DNA of 64,000 bases, taken from positions 1 through 64,000 of the forward strand of contig NZ_VUKF01000006.1 of the NCBI RefSeq assembly GCF_009193185.1, read 5' to 3'. The stretch comes from Georgenia thermotolerans (GTDB lineage Bacteria; Actinomycetota; Actinomycetes; Actinomycetales; Actinomycetaceae). The stretch's first letter is position 1; each line of letters starts with the position of its first letter. Below the pieces are notes generated by a model that was given only the letters and a program-made list of their open reading frames with translations, searched no databases and had not been told where the DNA came from. Positions 8,610-18,393 of the stretch are shown in pieces. Position numbers and translations under genes: made by a program.

Positions 8610-9180
8610 CCGGCGCTCCCACCGACGGCCCCGTCCCGCCCCGTGCGGACGGGGCCGTGGTGCGTCCGGACGCCCGTTGCCGCCGCGTGCGACGACGTCG
8701 CCGGCGGCGAACCCCCGACTCGCCGCAGTCTTGTGGCGCTGGAGGGGCAGGGGGAGCGAGTGCGAGGCCGTGGGGAGCGCGAGCGTGACGATGTTGCTGT
8801 CTGAGGCGCCGCCTCACCGCAACTTCGTCGCAGTCGCGCGCGCACCGGCCCGCGAGTGCGACGGCATTGCTGCTCGCGGACCAGGTGCGACACCGCCCGG
8901 ACCCGGCCGTGGTGCGTCCGGATGCCCGTTCCGGACCAACGTGGTGCGCCGAAGGTGGCACCATGGACCCGGCTCGCGACCGGCAGGCCCGACCGCGAGC
9001 AGCCGCGACCGGCGCGCCTCCCGTGCCCGGGAGCAGCTCCGACCGGCGCCGCGCGCCCCGGGGCGCGACGCTCGCCGGCCCGGACCCGGCGCGACCCACC
9101 GGCCGCCCACCAGGCACACACCCGCAGCCCACGGCAGGCACCCGCAGCACAGGGCACACACCCGCAGCACAGGAGGACAC
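8610..9180 (+). other. 571-bp gap between rpsI and glmM
   Basis: No convincing gene on either strand; the open frames here have no start signal or protein character. It holds the rpsI terminator; a 24-nt sequence beginning GTGGTGCGTCCGGA seen at about 8657 and, slightly changed, at about 8909; a perfect palindrome TGAGGCG-C-CGCCTCA at 8802-8816; and short direct repeats of GCACACACCCGCAGC just before glmM (about 9114-9170). The glmM promoter should lie here but was not identified. Confidence 0.6.
8625..8658 (+). terminator. Terminator of rplM-rpsI
   Basis: ACGGCCCCGTC (8625-8635) and GACGGGGCCGT (8648-8658) form an 11-bp perfect stem with a 12-nt loop, 15 nt after the rpsI stop. There is no U-tract. 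Confidence 0.7.
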
Positions 9181-10530
9181 ATGGCACGGCTCTTCGGCAC
9201 CGACGGCGTGCGAGGACTCGCCAACCGCGACGTCACCGCCGAGCTCGCCCTCGCCCTGGGGGCGTCGGCCGCTCGGGTGCTGACCGCCTCGGGCGACTTC
9301 GCCGACCGCCGGCCGCGGGCCGTGATCGGCCGGGACACCCGCATCTCCGGGGAGTTCCTCTCCTCCGCCGTCGCCGCCGGCCTGGCCAGCGCGGGCGTGG
9401 ACGTCACCCAGCTCGGCGTGCTGCCCACCCCCGGGGTCGCGCACCTGACGGCGAGCACCGACGTCGACCTCGGCGTCGTCATCTCCGCCTCCCACAACCC
9501 CATGCCCGACAACGGCATCAAGTTCTTCGCCCGCGGCGGGTTCAAGCTCGACGACGCCATCGAGGACCAGATCGAGGCCGGCCTCGAGGCGGACTGGGAG
9601 CGCCCGGTGGGCGGGGAGGTGGGCCGGATCAGCGCCGACTCCGCGCTGGCCGACCGCAACTACATCGACCACCTCGTCGCGGCCGCGGGCACCGACCTGC
9701 AGGGCGTGCGCATCGCCGTCGACTGCGCCAACGGCGCCGCGAGCGACATCGCGCCGCTGGCCCTGCGCGAGGCCGGTGCCGACGTCGTCGTCATCAACGC
9801 CTCCCCCGACGGGCGCAACATCAACCGCGACTGCGGCTCCACCCACCCCGAGCAGCTCCAGGCGGTCACCGTGGCCTCCGGCGCCGCGTTCGGGGTGGCC
9901 TACGACGGCGACGCCGACCGGTGCCTGGCCGTGGACCACACCGGCGCCCTCGTCGACGGCGACCAGATCATGGGCCTGCTGGCCATGGCGATGAAGGCCG
10001 ACGGCACGCTGGCCGGCGACACCCTCGTCGTGACGGTGATGAGCAACCTCGGGCTGCTGCTGGCCATGAAGGAGGCCGGCATCGCCACCGTGCAGACCGG
10101 CGTGGGGGACCGGTACGTGCTCGAGGCCATGCGCGCCGGCGGGTACACCCTGGGCGGGGAGCAGTCCGGCCACATCATCAACGCCGAGCACGCCACCACC
10201 GGCGACGGCGTCCTCACCTCCCTGCTCCTCGCCGCGCAGGTGGTGCGCACCGGGCGCACGCTCGCCGACCTCGCCGGCGTCGTCACCCGCCTGCCGCAGG
10301 TGCTCGTCAACGTCGCGGGGGTGGACAAGAACCGCGCGGCCAGCGACGAGGGCCTGGCGGACGCCGTCGCCGCCGTCGAGGCCGAGCTGGGGGAGACGGG
10401 CCGGGTGCTGCTGCGCCCCTCCGGCACCGAGCCGCTCGTGCGGGTCATGGTCGAGGCGGGCACCCAGGCCGAGGCCGACTCCGCCGCGCACCGGCTCGCC
10501 GGGGTGGTGCGCGACCGGCTGGGCCTGTGA
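9181..10530 (+). CDS. glmM: Phosphoglucosamine mutase
   Basis: Interconverts glucosamine-6-phosphate and glucosamine-1-phosphate, the step after GlmS on the way to UDP-GlcNAc for peptidoglycan. The 449-aa product starts MARLFGTDGVRG. The phosphoserine loop is ISASHNPMPDNG (Ser104), the metal loop YDGDADRCLAVD, the sugar-binding loop GGEQSGHI and the phosphate-binding RPSGTEPLVRVMVE. AGGAGG lies 5-6 nt before the ATG. Its stop codon begins a 14-bp tandem repeat. glmS lies 2.2 kb downstream on the same strand. Confidence 0.98.
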   Translation: MARLFGTDGVRGLANRDVTAELALALGASAARVLTASGDFADRRPRAVIGRDTRISGEFLSSAVAAGLASAGVDVTQLGVLPTPGVAHLTASTDVDLGVVISASHNPMPDNGIKFFARGGFKLDDAIEDQIEAGLEADWERPVGGEVGRISADSALADRNYIDHLVAAAGTDLQGVRIAVDCANGAASDIAPLALREAGADVVVINASPDGRNINRDCGSTHPEQLQAVTVASGAAFGVAYDGDADRCLAVDHTGALVDGDQIMGLLAMAMKADGTLAGDTLVVTVMSNLGLLLAMKEAGIATVQTGVGDRYVLEAMRAGGYTLGGEQSGHIINAEHATTGDGVLTSLLLAAQVVRTGRTLADLAGVVTRLPQVLVNVAGVDKNRAASDEGLADAVAAVEAELGETGRVLLRPSGTEPLVRVMVEAGTQAEADSAAHRLAGVVRDRLGL

Positions 10531-10572
10531 CCGCGGGCCGCTGACCGCGGGCCGCTGACCGCGGGCCGCTGA
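10528..10572 (+). repeat. 14-bp tandem repeat starting on the glmM stop codon
   Basis: The unit TGACCGCGGGCCGC is repeated three times from the stop codon, plus the start of a fourth. TGA occurs at 10528, 10542, 10556 and 10570. The 14-bp step (2 modulo 3) puts stops in all three frames. Confidence 0.95.
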
Positions 10573-10699
10573 CCCCGGGGCCGGACCAGGGGCATCTCGG
10601 GGGCGACCCCCATCCCGCCGCTCACGGCGGTGACGTACCGTTGGTGCCAGGCGCCACCGCGGCGCTGGCGCCGCCGGGCGTCGGACCCGAGGAGCCGAC

Positions 10700-11572
10700 T
10701 TGCACGAGGCCATGACGGTGATCCAGGAGGCCGTCCTCGGACTGGCGGGGTCGCCGTGGATCCTCCTGGCCGTCGTGATCCTGGCCACCATCGACGGGTT
10801 CTTCCCGCCGGTGCCGAGCGAGTCGGTCATCATCGCCGTCGCGGTGCTCACCGTCGCCGGCGACGGGCCCAGCCTGTGGCTGCTCATCCTCGCCGGGGCC
10901 GTGGGGGCCTTCTGCGGCGACGTGATCGCCTACACGATCGGCACGAAGCTGCCCATCGAGAGATTCCGGCTGTTCTCCTCGCGGCGGGGCCAGGCGACGC
11001 TGCGGTGGGCCAAGCACGCCCTGGCCCGGCGCGGCACCGTGTTCATCCTCTCGGCCCGGTTCGTGCCCATCGGGCGCGTCGCGGTGAACATGACCGCCGG
11101 GGCGGTCGGGTACCCGCGGCGCCGGTTCGTCGTCATCGTCGCCATCGCCGCGGTGATGTGGGGCAGCTACTCCACGCTGCTGGGGATGAGCGCCGGGGTC
11201 TTCCTCCACGACCACCCGCTGGTCGGCGTCGCCGTCGGCGTGGTCGGCGGCGTGTTCGTCGGGCTCGGCGTGGACAAGCTGCTCGGGGTGGTCCAGCGGC
11301 GGTGGTTCCCCACGGTGCCCACCCCCGAGGAGATCCTCACGCAGGACCTGCCGGCCCCCGGCGAGGACGCACCCGCGGACGCGGCGCCGGCGGTCCCGGT
11401 GCCGACCGGGCCCCCGGCCGCGTCGGCGGACGACGGGGCGGCCCGCGGACGGGAGGCCCGCCCCGGTGAGGCCCGGCGCGCCGGTGACGCCCCGCGCCCG
11501 GGCGAGAGCCCGCGCCCCGGCGAGGAGGGCTGGGAGCTGCGCGGCGAGGGCCGCGCGGCGGCCGGCGCCTGA
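10700..11572 (+). CDS. DedA family membrane protein
   Basis: Polytopic inner-membrane protein of the DedA/VTT family; members act in envelope maintenance and lipid-carrier (undecaprenyl phosphate or phospholipid) translocation. Features: the re-entrant region IDGFFPPVPSESVIIA near residues 30-45 and the signature FVPIGRVAVNMTAGAVGYPRRRF near 118-140. The last 90 residues form a Pro/Ala/Glu-rich, probably disordered tail. TTG 10700 is chosen because GAGGAG sits 6 nt upstream; ATG 10712 is the alternative. It converges on coaA 45 nt away. The exact substrate cannot be told. Confidence 0.85.
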   Translation: MHEAMTVIQEAVLGLAGSPWILLAVVILATIDGFFPPVPSESVIIAVAVLTVAGDGPSLWLLILAGAVGAFCGDVIAYTIGTKLPIERFRLFSSRRGQATLRWAKHALARRGTVFILSARFVPIGRVAVNMTAGAVGYPRRRFVVIVAIAAVMWGSYSTLLGMSAGVFLHDHPLVGVAVGVVGGVFVGLGVDKLLGVVQRRWFPTVPTPEEILTQDLPAPGEDAPADAAPAVPVPTGPPAASADDGAARGREARPGEARRAGDAPRPGESPRPGEEGWELRGEGRAAAGA

Positions 11573-11617
11573 GGACCCGAGCCCGCGGGGCAGCGCCCGA
11601 AGCCTGCCGGAGGACGC

Positions 11618-12574
11618 CTACAGCTTGCGCAGCCGCATGCGGTGCATGCTGTGGTCGGCGGACTTCGTCAGCACCAGCGTGGCCCGGCCACGGGTCGGCA
11701 GGATGTTCTGCACGAGGTTCGGGGCGTTGATGGCGTCCCAGATGGACTCCGCCCGGGCCACCGCGGCCACGTCGTCGAGGTCGGCGTACTTGCGGAAGTA
11801 GGACTCCGGCTGCGCGAACGCCGTGCGCCGCAGCTTGAGGAACCGGTCGACGTACCACCGCTTGACGTCGGCGGTGCGGGCGTCGACGTAGATGGAGAAG
11901 TCGAAGAAGTCGCTCACCGCGAGGGAGGACGTGCCGTCCGCCCGGGCCCGCGCCGGCTGCAGGACGTTGAGGCCCTCGACGATGAGGACGTCGGGCCGGT
12001 GCACCACCTGGTGGTGGCCGGGGACGATGTCGTAGCGCACGTGGTCGTACAGCGGCGCCGCGACCTCGGCCGCGCCGCCCTTGACGGCGGCGACGAAGCG
12101 CAGCAGCGCCCGCCGGTCGTAGGACTCGGGGAAGCCCTTGCGCTCGAGCAGGCCGCGCCGTTCGAGCTCGGCGTTGGGGTAGAGGAACCCGTCGGTGGTG
12201 ACCAGCTCGACGCGCGGGGTCTGCGGCCAGCGGCGCAGCAGCTCGCGCAGCAGCCGAGCGGTGGAGGACTTGCCCACGGCGACCGACCCGGCCACCCCGA
12301 TGACGTAGGGCGTGCGGGTGGCCCGCTCGCCCAGGAACGTCGACGTCGCCTGGTGCAGGGCCCGGGTGGCGGCCGCGTACAGCTGGAGCAGGCCCGACAG
12401 CGGCCGGTAGACGACGTCGACCTCGGCCAGGTCCAGCGGGTCGCCCAGCCCGCGCAGGTTCACCACGTCGGCGTCGGTCAGCGGCAGCGGCGTGGTGGCG
12501 GCCAGCCGGCTCCAGGAGTCCCGGTCGAACTCGACGAACGGGGAGGTGGCGACGGCGCGGGATGGGGCGGGCAC
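11618..12574 (-). CDS. coaA: Pantothenate kinase, type I (CoaA)
   Basis: Phosphorylates pantothenate, the first and usually controlling step of CoA synthesis. The 318-aa product matches actinobacterial CoaA end to end: FVEFDRDSW near the N-terminus, P-loop [50 protein letters not shown] and C-terminal RLRKL. GTG 12574 is the start; CACACT lies 7 nt upstream on the minus strand (leaderless pattern). It is divergent from glmS with 165 nt between. Long open frames extend upstream on this strand but are shadows of glmS. Confidence 0.97.
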   Translation of the reverse strand: MPAPSRAVATSPFVEFDRDSWSRLAATTPLPLTDADVVNLRGLGDPLDLAEVDVVYRPLSGLLQLYAAATRALHQATSTFLGERATRTPYVIGVAGSVAVGKSSTARLLRELLRRWPQTPRVELVTTDGFLYPNAELERRGLLERKGFPESYDRRALLRFVAAVKGGAAEVAAPLYDHVRYDIVPGHHQVVHRPDVLIVEGLNVLQPARARADGTSSLAVSDFFDFSIYVDARTADVKRWYVDRFLKLRRTAFAQPESYFRKYADLDDVAAVARAESIWDAINAPNLVQNILPTRGRATLVLTKSADHSMHRMRLRKL

Positions 12575-12654
12575 GGCCCTAAGTGTGGCGTACGTCCGCG
12601 CGTGCGGGCGACGACGGCCGTCCACCGGCCCGTCCGGAACCGTCCGCGGGCCGG

Positions 12655-12703
12655 GCGTGAGCCCGATCATGTTCCGGGCTGGCCTCGCGTGAGCCCGATC
12701 ATG
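12655..12703. promoter_or_regulatory. Direct repeat pair in the coaA-glmS divergent region
   Basis: The 17-bp sequence GCGTGAGCCCGATCATG occurs at 12655-12671 and 12687-12703, 32 bp apart (about three helical turns), 37 bp before glmS. It looks like a two-site operator. The binding protein is unknown. Confidence 0.5.
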
Positions 12704-12726
12704 GCGGCACCCCGCCGCGCGCCGGT

Positions 12727-12739
12727 TATCCTGACGCGC
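12727..12739 (+). promoter_or_regulatory. Leaderless promoter -10 element for glmS
   Basis: TATCCT (12727-12732) lies 7 nt before the ATG. No ribosome site is present. There is no room for a glmS ribozyme. Confidence 0.65.
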
Positions 12740-14596
12740 ATGTGTGGAATCGTCGGGTACGTGGGCTCCGCGGCCCCCAGCAACCGTCCGCTCGAGGTGA
12801 CGATGGAGGGCCTGGCCCGCCTGGAGTACCGCGGCTACGACTCGGCGGGCGTCGCCGTCGTCACCCCCGACGGGCTCGCCAGCGCCAAGCGCGCCGGCAA
12901 GCTCGGCAACCTGCGCGAGACGCTCGAGGCCGAGCCGCTGCCCGCCGGCACCGTGGCCATCGGCCACACCCGCTGGGCCACCCACGGCGCGCCCACCGAC
13001 CTCAACGCCCACCCGCACCTGAGCGAGGACGGCCGCCTCGCCGTCATCCACAACGGCATCATCGAGAACTTCCAGACCCTCAAGGTCGAGCTGCTCGACG
13101 CCGGGGTGAGCTTCCAGTCCGAGACCGACACCGAGGTCGTCGCGCACCTGCTCGCCCGGGCCTACGCCGAGAGCGAGGACCTGACCTCGGCGATGCTCGC
13201 CGTCACCCGTCGCCTCGAGGGCGCCTACACCCTGCTCGCCGTGCACGCCGCCGAGCCGGGCACCGTCGTCGGCGCCCGCCGCAACTCCCCCCTGGTCATC
13301 GGCCTGGGCGACGGCGAGAACTTCCTCGGCTCCGACGTCGCCGCCTTCATCTCCCACACCCGCGAGGCGCTGGAGATGGGCCAGGACCAGGTGGTCACCA
13401 TCACCGCCGACGACGTGCGCGTGGTCGACGCCGACGGCAACCCCGCCGAGGGGCGCCGCTTCACCGTGGACTGGGACGCCAACGCCGCGGTCAAGGGCGG
13501 CTTCGGCACGTTCATGGAGAAGGAGATCCACGACCAGCCCAAGGCCGTGGCCGACACCCTCCTCGGGCGCACCGACGGGCAGGGCAACCTCGTCCTCGAC
13601 GAGCTGCGCATCGACGAGGCCGTGCTGCGCAGCGTCGACAAGATCATCGTCGTCGCCTGCGGCACCGCCGCCTACGCCGGGCACGTGGCCAAGTACGCCG
13701 TCGAGCACTGGTGCCGCATCCCGGTCGAGGTCGAGCTGGCGCACGAGTTCCGCTACCGCGACCCGGTGGTGAGCGAGAAGACCCTCGTCGTGGCCATCTC
13801 CCAGTCCGGGGAGACCATGGACACGATCATGGCCGTGCGCCACGCCCGCGAGCAGGGCGCGAAGGTGCTGGCCGTGGTCAACACCCACGGCTCGACCATC
13901 CCGCGCGAGTCCGACGCGGTGCTCTACACCCACGCCGGCCCCGAGGTCGCCGTCGCCTCCACCAAGGCCTTCCTCGCCCAGATCACCGCCTGCTACCTGC
14001 TCGGGCTCTACCTGGCCCAGCTGCGCGGGAACAAGTTCCCCGACGAGGTGGCCGGCTACCTCGAGGAGCTCGGCAAGCTGCCCGAGAAGATCCAGCACGT
14101 GATCGACCACGCCGACGAGGTCCGCGCCGTCGCCGAGGCCATGAAGGACGCCTCCTCGGTGCTCTTCCTCGGCCGTCACGTGGGCTACCCCGTGGCCCTC
14201 GAGGGCGCCCTGAAGCTCAAGGAGCTCGCCTACATCCACGCCGAGGGCTTCGCCGCCGGCGAGCTCAAGCACGGCCCGATCGCGCTGATCGAGGAGGGCC
14301 AGCCGGTCTTCTTCATCGTCCCGACCCCGCGGCGCCCCGTGCTGCACAACAAGGTCGTCTCCAACATCCAGGAGGTGCGCGCCCGCGGCGCGCGCACCCT
14401 GGTCATCGCGGAGGAGGGCGACGAGGCGGTCAACGAGTTCGCCGACGTCATCTTCCGGGTCCCGCGCACCCCGACCCTGATGATGCCGCTGGTCACCGTC
14501 GTGCCGCTGCAGATCTTCGCCTGCGCGCTCGCGGGCGCCAAGGGCTACGACGTGGACCAGCCGCGCAACCTCGCCAAGTCCGTCACGGTCGAGTGA
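12740..14596 (+). CDS. glmS: Glutamine-fructose-6-phosphate aminotransferase (isomerising)
   Basis: Makes glucosamine-6-phosphate from fructose-6-phosphate and glutamine, the first committed step to UDP-GlcNAc. The 618-aa product has the N-terminal glutaminase domain starting MCGIVGYVG (Cys2 nucleophile), GHTRWATHG and HNGIIENF, and two SIS isomerase domains with [25 protein letters not shown] and C-terminal [13 protein letters not shown]. The ATG is fixed by the need for an N-terminal Cys and by TATCCT 7 nt upstream. acpS follows after 28 nt. Confidence 0.98.
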   Translation: MCGIVGYVGSAAPSNRPLEVTMEGLARLEYRGYDSAGVAVVTPDGLASAKRAGKLGNLRETLEAEPLPAGTVAIGHTRWATHGAPTDLNAHPHLSEDGRLAVIHNGIIENFQTLKVELLDAGVSFQSETDTEVVAHLLARAYAESEDLTSAMLAVTRRLEGAYTLLAVHAAEPGTVVGARRNSPLVIGLGDGENFLGSDVAAFISHTREALEMGQDQVVTITADDVRVVDADGNPAEGRRFTVDWDANAAVKGGFGTFMEKEIHDQPKAVADTLLGRTDGQGNLVLDELRIDEAVLRSVDKIIVVACGTAAYAGHVAKYAVEHWCRIPVEVELAHEFRYRDPVVSEKTLVVAISQSGETMDTIMAVRHAREQGAKVLAVVNTHGSTIPRESDAVLYTHAGPEVAVASTKAFLAQITACYLLGLYLAQLRGNKFPDEVAGYLEELGKLPEKIQHVIDHADEVRAVAEAMKDASSVLFLGRHVGYPVALEGALKLKELAYIHAEGFAAGELKHGPIALIEEGQPVFFIVPTPRRPVLHNKVVSNIQEVRARGARTLVIAEEGDEAVNEFADVIFRVPRTPTLMMPLVTVVPLQIFACALAGAKGYDVDQPRNLAKSVTVE

Positions 14597-14624
14597 GCGC
14601 CGGCGGGGCCGGGCGGGGGCGGCG

Positions 14625-14993
14625 ATGATCGTCGCGGTGGGCGTCGACGTGTGCGACGTGGCCCGGTTCGTCGCCGAGCTCGAGCGCGTCCCGCGGCTGC
14701 GCGAGCGGATCTTCACCCCCGAGGAGCGCGACCTGCCCGACGCCTCCCTGGCGGCCCGGTTCGCCGCCAAGGAGGCGATCGCCAAGGCGCTCGGCGCCCC
14801 GCCCGGGATGCGGTGGCACGACTGCACCGTCCACCGCATCTCCGGGTCGGCGCCGGTGGTGGAGATCCGCGGCACGGTGGCCGCCCGCGCGGCGGCCCTG
14901 GGCATCACCCGCTGGCACCTGTCGATCACCCACGACGGCGGCATCGCCTCGGCCATGGTGGTGGCCGAGGGACCGGACCGCCCCCGCGAATAA
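14625..14993 (+). CDS. acpS: Holo-[acyl-carrier-protein] synthase
   Basis: Transfers 4'-phosphopantetheine from CoA to acyl carrier protein. The 122-aa product has the magnesium/CoA-binding [10 protein letters not shown] at the N-terminus and the [12 protein letters not shown] motif at about residues 45-57, then [16 protein letters not shown]. Length is normal for the family. It lies between glmS and nnrD as in other actinobacteria. The initiation signal is weak, so it may depend on readthrough from glmS. Confidence 0.95.
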   Translation: MIVAVGVDVCDVARFVAELERVPRLRERIFTPEERDLPDASLAARFAAKEAIAKALGAPPGMRWHDCTVHRISGSAPVVEIRGTVAARAAALGITRWHLSITHDGGIASAMVVAEGPDRPRE

Positions 14994-15039
14994 CGCCCAT
15001 CGGGCGGCCGGATCGGGCGCGGCGGGGCACCATGGGGCC

Positions 15040-16608
15040 ATGATCCGCGCGCACACCGCCGCCGCCGTCCGCGACGCCGAGGCCCCCCTCCTGGCCGCCG
15101 GGGAGCCGCTCATGGACCGGGCCGCCTTCGCCCTGGCCACCCAGGTGGCCGCCGAGCTGCGCGGGCGGGGCCACCGCGTCAGCGGCTCGGTGGTGCTGCT
15201 CCTGGTCGGCGGGGGCAACAACGGCGGCGACGCCCTCTTCGCCGGCACCCACCTGGCCCGCCGCGGCTGCCAGGTGCACGCCGCGGTGCTCGGCGAGCGC
15301 CCGCACGCCGCGGGCCTGGCCGCCGCCCGCGCGGCGGGGGTGCGCGTCCACGACGTCCTCGCCGCCCCCGACGTGCCCGGCGCCGTCGTCGCCCTCGCCC
15401 GCGCCGCCGGGGTCTGGGTGGACGGGCTGACCGGGATCGGGGCGCGCGGGCCGCTGCGCGAGCCGCTGGACCGGGTGGTCGGCGCGCTCGCGGCCGAGAA
15501 GGCCGCCTCCCCGGACGAGCCGGTGGTGGTGGCCGTCGACGTGCCCAGCGGCATCGGCGTCGACGACGGCGCCGTCCCCGGCCCGGTGCTGCCCGCCGAC
15601 GTCACGGTCACCATGGGCACCGCCAAGCCGGGCCTGCTGCTGCCCCCGGCCGACACGCTCGCCGGCCGGGTCGAGGTCGTCGACCTCGGGCTGGACGGCG
15701 CCCTGGCCGCCGCGGCGCCCGCCGTGTGCCGCCTCGCCGCGGCCGACGTCGCCGACCTGTGGCCCGTGCCGGGCCCGGCCGACCAGAAGTACACCCGTGG
15801 CGTCCTCGGCGTCGTCGCCGGCTCCCAGGCCTTCCCCGGCGCGGCGGTGCTCGCCGTCGCCGGGGCCGTGGGCGCCGGGCTCGGCATGGTCCGCTACCGC
15901 GGCCCCGAGGTGCCCACCGGGCTCGTGCACGCCCGTCACCCCGAGGTGGTCACCGCCCCCGGCCGGGTCCAGGCCTGGGTCATCGGCTCGGGCATCGACC
16001 CCGACGACGCCGCCCGCACCCAGGCCATGGAGGAGAGCCTGAGCGCCGCCCTGGCCGCCCGCCTGCCCGCGGTGCTCGACGCCGGCGGGCTCAGCCTCGT
16101 GCACGACGACGGCCACCTCGACCTGCCGGCCACCGTGGTGCTCACCCCGCACGCCGGCGAGCTGGCCACGCTGCTCACCGCCCGCGGGGAGGAGGTCGGC
16201 CGGGCCGAGGTCGAGGCGGCCCCCGCCCGGCACGCCCACCTCGCCGCGGAGATCACCGGCGCCACCGTGCTGCTCAAGGGGGCCACGACGGTCGTGGCCG
16301 CCCCGGACGGGCCGCTGTACGCCCAGGCGGACGCCACGCCGTGGCTGGCCACCGCCGGCGCCGGCGACGTGCTCGCCGGGGTGCTGGGCGCGCTGCTGGC
16401 CGGCTACGGCGACGCGATCGCCGCCGACCAGGAGGGCCGGCTGACCGCCCTGCCCGCCCGGCTGGCCGCCGCGGCTGCCCTCCTGCACGGCCGGGCGGCG
16501 CGCCGCGCCGCCGGCCAGGGCCCGGACGGGTCCGGGCCCGGCGCACCCATCACCGCTCAGGACGTCGCGGCGGCGCTGCCGGGCGCCGTCGGGGCGCTGC
16601 TGCGCTGA
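15040..16608 (+). CDS. nnrD: Bifunctional NAD(P)H-hydrate epimerase / ADP-dependent dehydratase
   Basis: Repairs damaged NAD(P)H: the N-terminal YjeF_N domain (about residues 1-225) epimerises R- and S-NAD(P)HX, and the C-terminal ribokinase-like domain (about 240-515) dehydrates S-NAD(P)HX using ADP. Seen: [12 protein letters not shown] and [14 protein letters not shown] in the first domain; [37 protein letters not shown] and [19 protein letters not shown] in the second. The 522-aa length fits the fused form. CACCAT lies 6 nt before the ATG (leaderless pattern). It lies 31 nt before alr and on its strand. Confidence 0.96.
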   Translation: MIRAHTAAAVRDAEAPLLAAGEPLMDRAAFALATQVAAELRGRGHRVSGSVVLLLVGGGNNGGDALFAGTHLARRGCQVHAAVLGERPHAAGLAAARAAGVRVHDVLAAPDVPGAVVALARAAGVWVDGLTGIGARGPLREPLDRVVGALAAEKAASPDEPVVVAVDVPSGIGVDDGAVPGPVLPADVTVTMGTAKPGLLLPPADTLAGRVEVVDLGLDGALAAAAPAVCRLAAADVADLWPVPGPADQKYTRGVLGVVAGSQAFPGAAVLAVAGAVGAGLGMVRYRGPEVPTGLVHARHPEVVTAPGRVQAWVIGSGIDPDDAARTQAMEESLSAALAARLPAVLDAGGLSLVHDDGHLDLPATVVLTPHAGELATLLTARGEEVGRAEVEAAPARHAHLAAEITGATVLLKGATTVVAAPDGPLYAQADATPWLATAGAGDVLAGVLGALLAGYGDAIAADQEGRLTALPARLAAAAALLHGRAARRAAGQGPDGSGPGAPITAQDVAAALPGAVGALLR

Positions 16609-16639
16609 GCGGCCGGACCCAGGTGGGAGACTGAGAGGC

Positions 16640-17878
16640 GTGAGCCTGCCCGAGATCACCACGCGCCCCGCCGGGGTGCACGTCCACCCCGCGCGCGCCG
16701 TCGTCGACCTGGGCGCCATCACGGACAACGTCGGCGTGCTGCGCGCCGCCGCGCCCCGGGCCGAGGTGATGGCCGTGGTCAAGGCCGACGCCTACGGGCA
16801 CGGCCTGCTGCCGGTGGCCCGCGCCGCGCTGGACGGCGGGGCGACCTGGCTCGGGGTCGCCCAGCTGGCCGAGGCCCTGGAGCTGCGCGCCGGGCTGGAC
16901 GCCGGCGCCGGCGGCCCCGCCGCCGCGTCCGACGGGGCGGCCGCGCCCGCGCACCCGCCCATCCTCAGCTGGATCTTCGCCCCCGGCGCCCCGCTGGGCC
17001 GCGCCCTCGAGGCGGACATCGACCTCTCCGCCAGCGCGCCGTGGGCGGTCGCGGAGATCGCCGCCGCCGCCCGCGCCACCGGGCGCACCGCCCGCGTCCA
17101 CCTCGAGGTGGACACCGGCATGGGGCGCGGCGGCGCGCGGCCGGAGGCCTTCAACGAACTGGTGGCCGCCGCGGCCGCCGCGCAGGCCGAGGGCACGGTG
17201 GACGTCGTGGGCGTGTGGTCCCACCTCGCCTGCGCCGACGAGCCGGAGAACCCCGCCACCGGGCGGCAGGTGGAGGTCTTCACCGCCGCGCTCGCCCAGG
17301 CCGAGCGGGGCGGGCTGCGCCCCCGCGTGCGGCACCTGGCCGCCTCCGCCGGCACCCTGTTCCACCCGGCCACCCACTTCGACCTGGTCCGCCCGGGCAT
17401 CGCCGTGTACGGCCTGTCCCCGGCCCCGGCCGTCGCGTCCTCGGCGGCGCTGGGCCTGCGCCCGGCGATGACCCTCGAGGCCCGCCTCGTCGTCGTCAAG
17501 GCCGCCCCCGCCGGGACGCCGCTGTCCTACGGGCACACCGCCGTGACGACCACCGACACCCACCTGGGCGTGGTCCCGCTCGGCTACGGCGACGGCATCC
17601 CGCGCGCGGCCTCCGGGCTCGGCCCGGTCACGGTGGCCGGCCGGCGCTACCACGTCGCCGGGCGGGTGTGCATGGACCAGGTCATCCTCGACCTCGGCCC
17701 CGAGAGCACCGACGTGGCGGTGGGGGACACCGCCGTGCTCTTCGGCGACGGCCGGGACGGCACGCCGACGGCGGACGACTGGGCCGCCGTCGTCGGCACC
17801 ATCAACTACGAGATCGTCACCCGGCTGGGCGCGCGCGTGCCCCGCGTGCACGTGCCGGCCGGGCGGGAGGACGCATGA
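16640..17878 (+). CDS. alr: Alanine racemase
   Basis: PLP enzyme making D-alanine for peptidoglycan. The 412-aa product has the PLP lysine in VVKADAYGHG (Lys48) and the second-domain tyrosine region SYGHTAVTTTDTHLGVVPLGYGDG. VHLEVDTGMGRGG, DLVRPGIAVYGLSP and CMDQVILDLG are further family blocks. GTG 16640 has GAGACT 7 nt upstream, again a leaderless arrangement. The stop overlaps the start of tsaE (ATGA), so the two are translationally coupled, as is common in actinobacteria. Confidence 0.97.
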   Translation: MSLPEITTRPAGVHVHPARAVVDLGAITDNVGVLRAAAPRAEVMAVVKADAYGHGLLPVARAALDGGATWLGVAQLAEALELRAGLDAGAGGPAAASDGAAAPAHPPILSWIFAPGAPLGRALEADIDLSASAPWAVAEIAAAARATGRTARVHLEVDTGMGRGGARPEAFNELVAAAAAAQAEGTVDVVGVWSHLACADEPENPATGRQVEVFTAALAQAERGGLRPRVRHLAASAGTLFHPATHFDLVRPGIAVYGLSPAPAVASSAALGLRPAMTLEARLVVVKAAPAGTPLSYGHTAVTTTDTHLGVVPLGYGDGIPRAASGLGPVTVAGRRYHVAGRVCMDQVILDLGPESTDVAVGDTAVLFGDGRDGTPTADDWAAVVGTINYEIVTRLGARVPRVHVPAGREDA

Positions 17879-18393
17879 CCGACCTGACCCTCACCGTCGC
17901 CGACGCCGACGCCACCCGGGCGCTGGGCACCCGCCTGGCAGGGGTGCTGCGCGCGGGGGACCTCGTGCTGCTCAGCGGCCCGCTCGGGGCGGGCAAGACC
18001 ACCCTGACCCAGGGCATCGGCACCGGGCTGGGCGTGCGCGGGCAGGTCGCCTCCCCGACGTTCATCATCGCCCGCGTCCACCCCTCCCTCGGCGGCGGGC
18101 CGGACCTCGTGCACGTCGACGCCTACCGCCTCGGCTCCCTGGAGGAGGTCGACGCCCTCGACCTGGACACCTCCCTGGAGGACTCGGTCACGGTGGTGGA
18201 GTGGGGCGAGGGCAAGGTCGAGGCCCTGGCCGAGGACCGGCTCGAGGTCGAGGTGCGCCGTCCGCGCGGCGGGGACCGGGCCGACGCCCCGGTCGCCGAG
18301 CTCGCCGAGCCCAGCCCGCGCGAGGTGCTCGTGCGCGGCGTGGGGCCGCGGTGGGCCGACGTCGACCTCCCCGGCGCCCTGGATCCGCGGTGA
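17875..18393 (+). CDS. tsaE: tRNA t6A threonylcarbamoyl transfer ATPase TsaE
   Basis: ATPase that works with TsaB and TsaD to make N6-threonylcarbamoyladenosine at tRNA position 37. The 172-aa product carries Walker A GPLGAGKTT (about residues 35-43), the switch region SPTFIIARVH and VEWGEGKVEAL. It overlaps alr by 4 nt (ATGA) and the next gene by GTGA. The C-terminal 40 residues are charged and not conserved. TsaB and TsaD are at 19297 and 25472. Confidence 0.95.
   Translation: MTDLTLTVADADATRALGTRLAGVLRAGDLVLLSGPLGAGKTTLTQGIGTGLGVRGQVASPTFIIARVHPSLGGGPDLVHVDAYRLGSLEEVDALDLDTSLEDSVTVVEWGEGKVEALAEDRLEVEVRRPRGGDRADAPVAELAEPSPREVLVRGVGPRWADVDLPGALDPR

Noticed and set aside
8610-9180. Protein-coding gene in the rpsI-glmM gap
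   Set aside because: Open frames on both strands lack start signals and conserved features and contain duplicated non-coding segments.
12575-12739. glmS ribozyme or riboswitch before glmS
   Set aside because: The -10 box is 7 nt from the ATG, leaving no leader; glmS ribozymes are not expected in this phylum.
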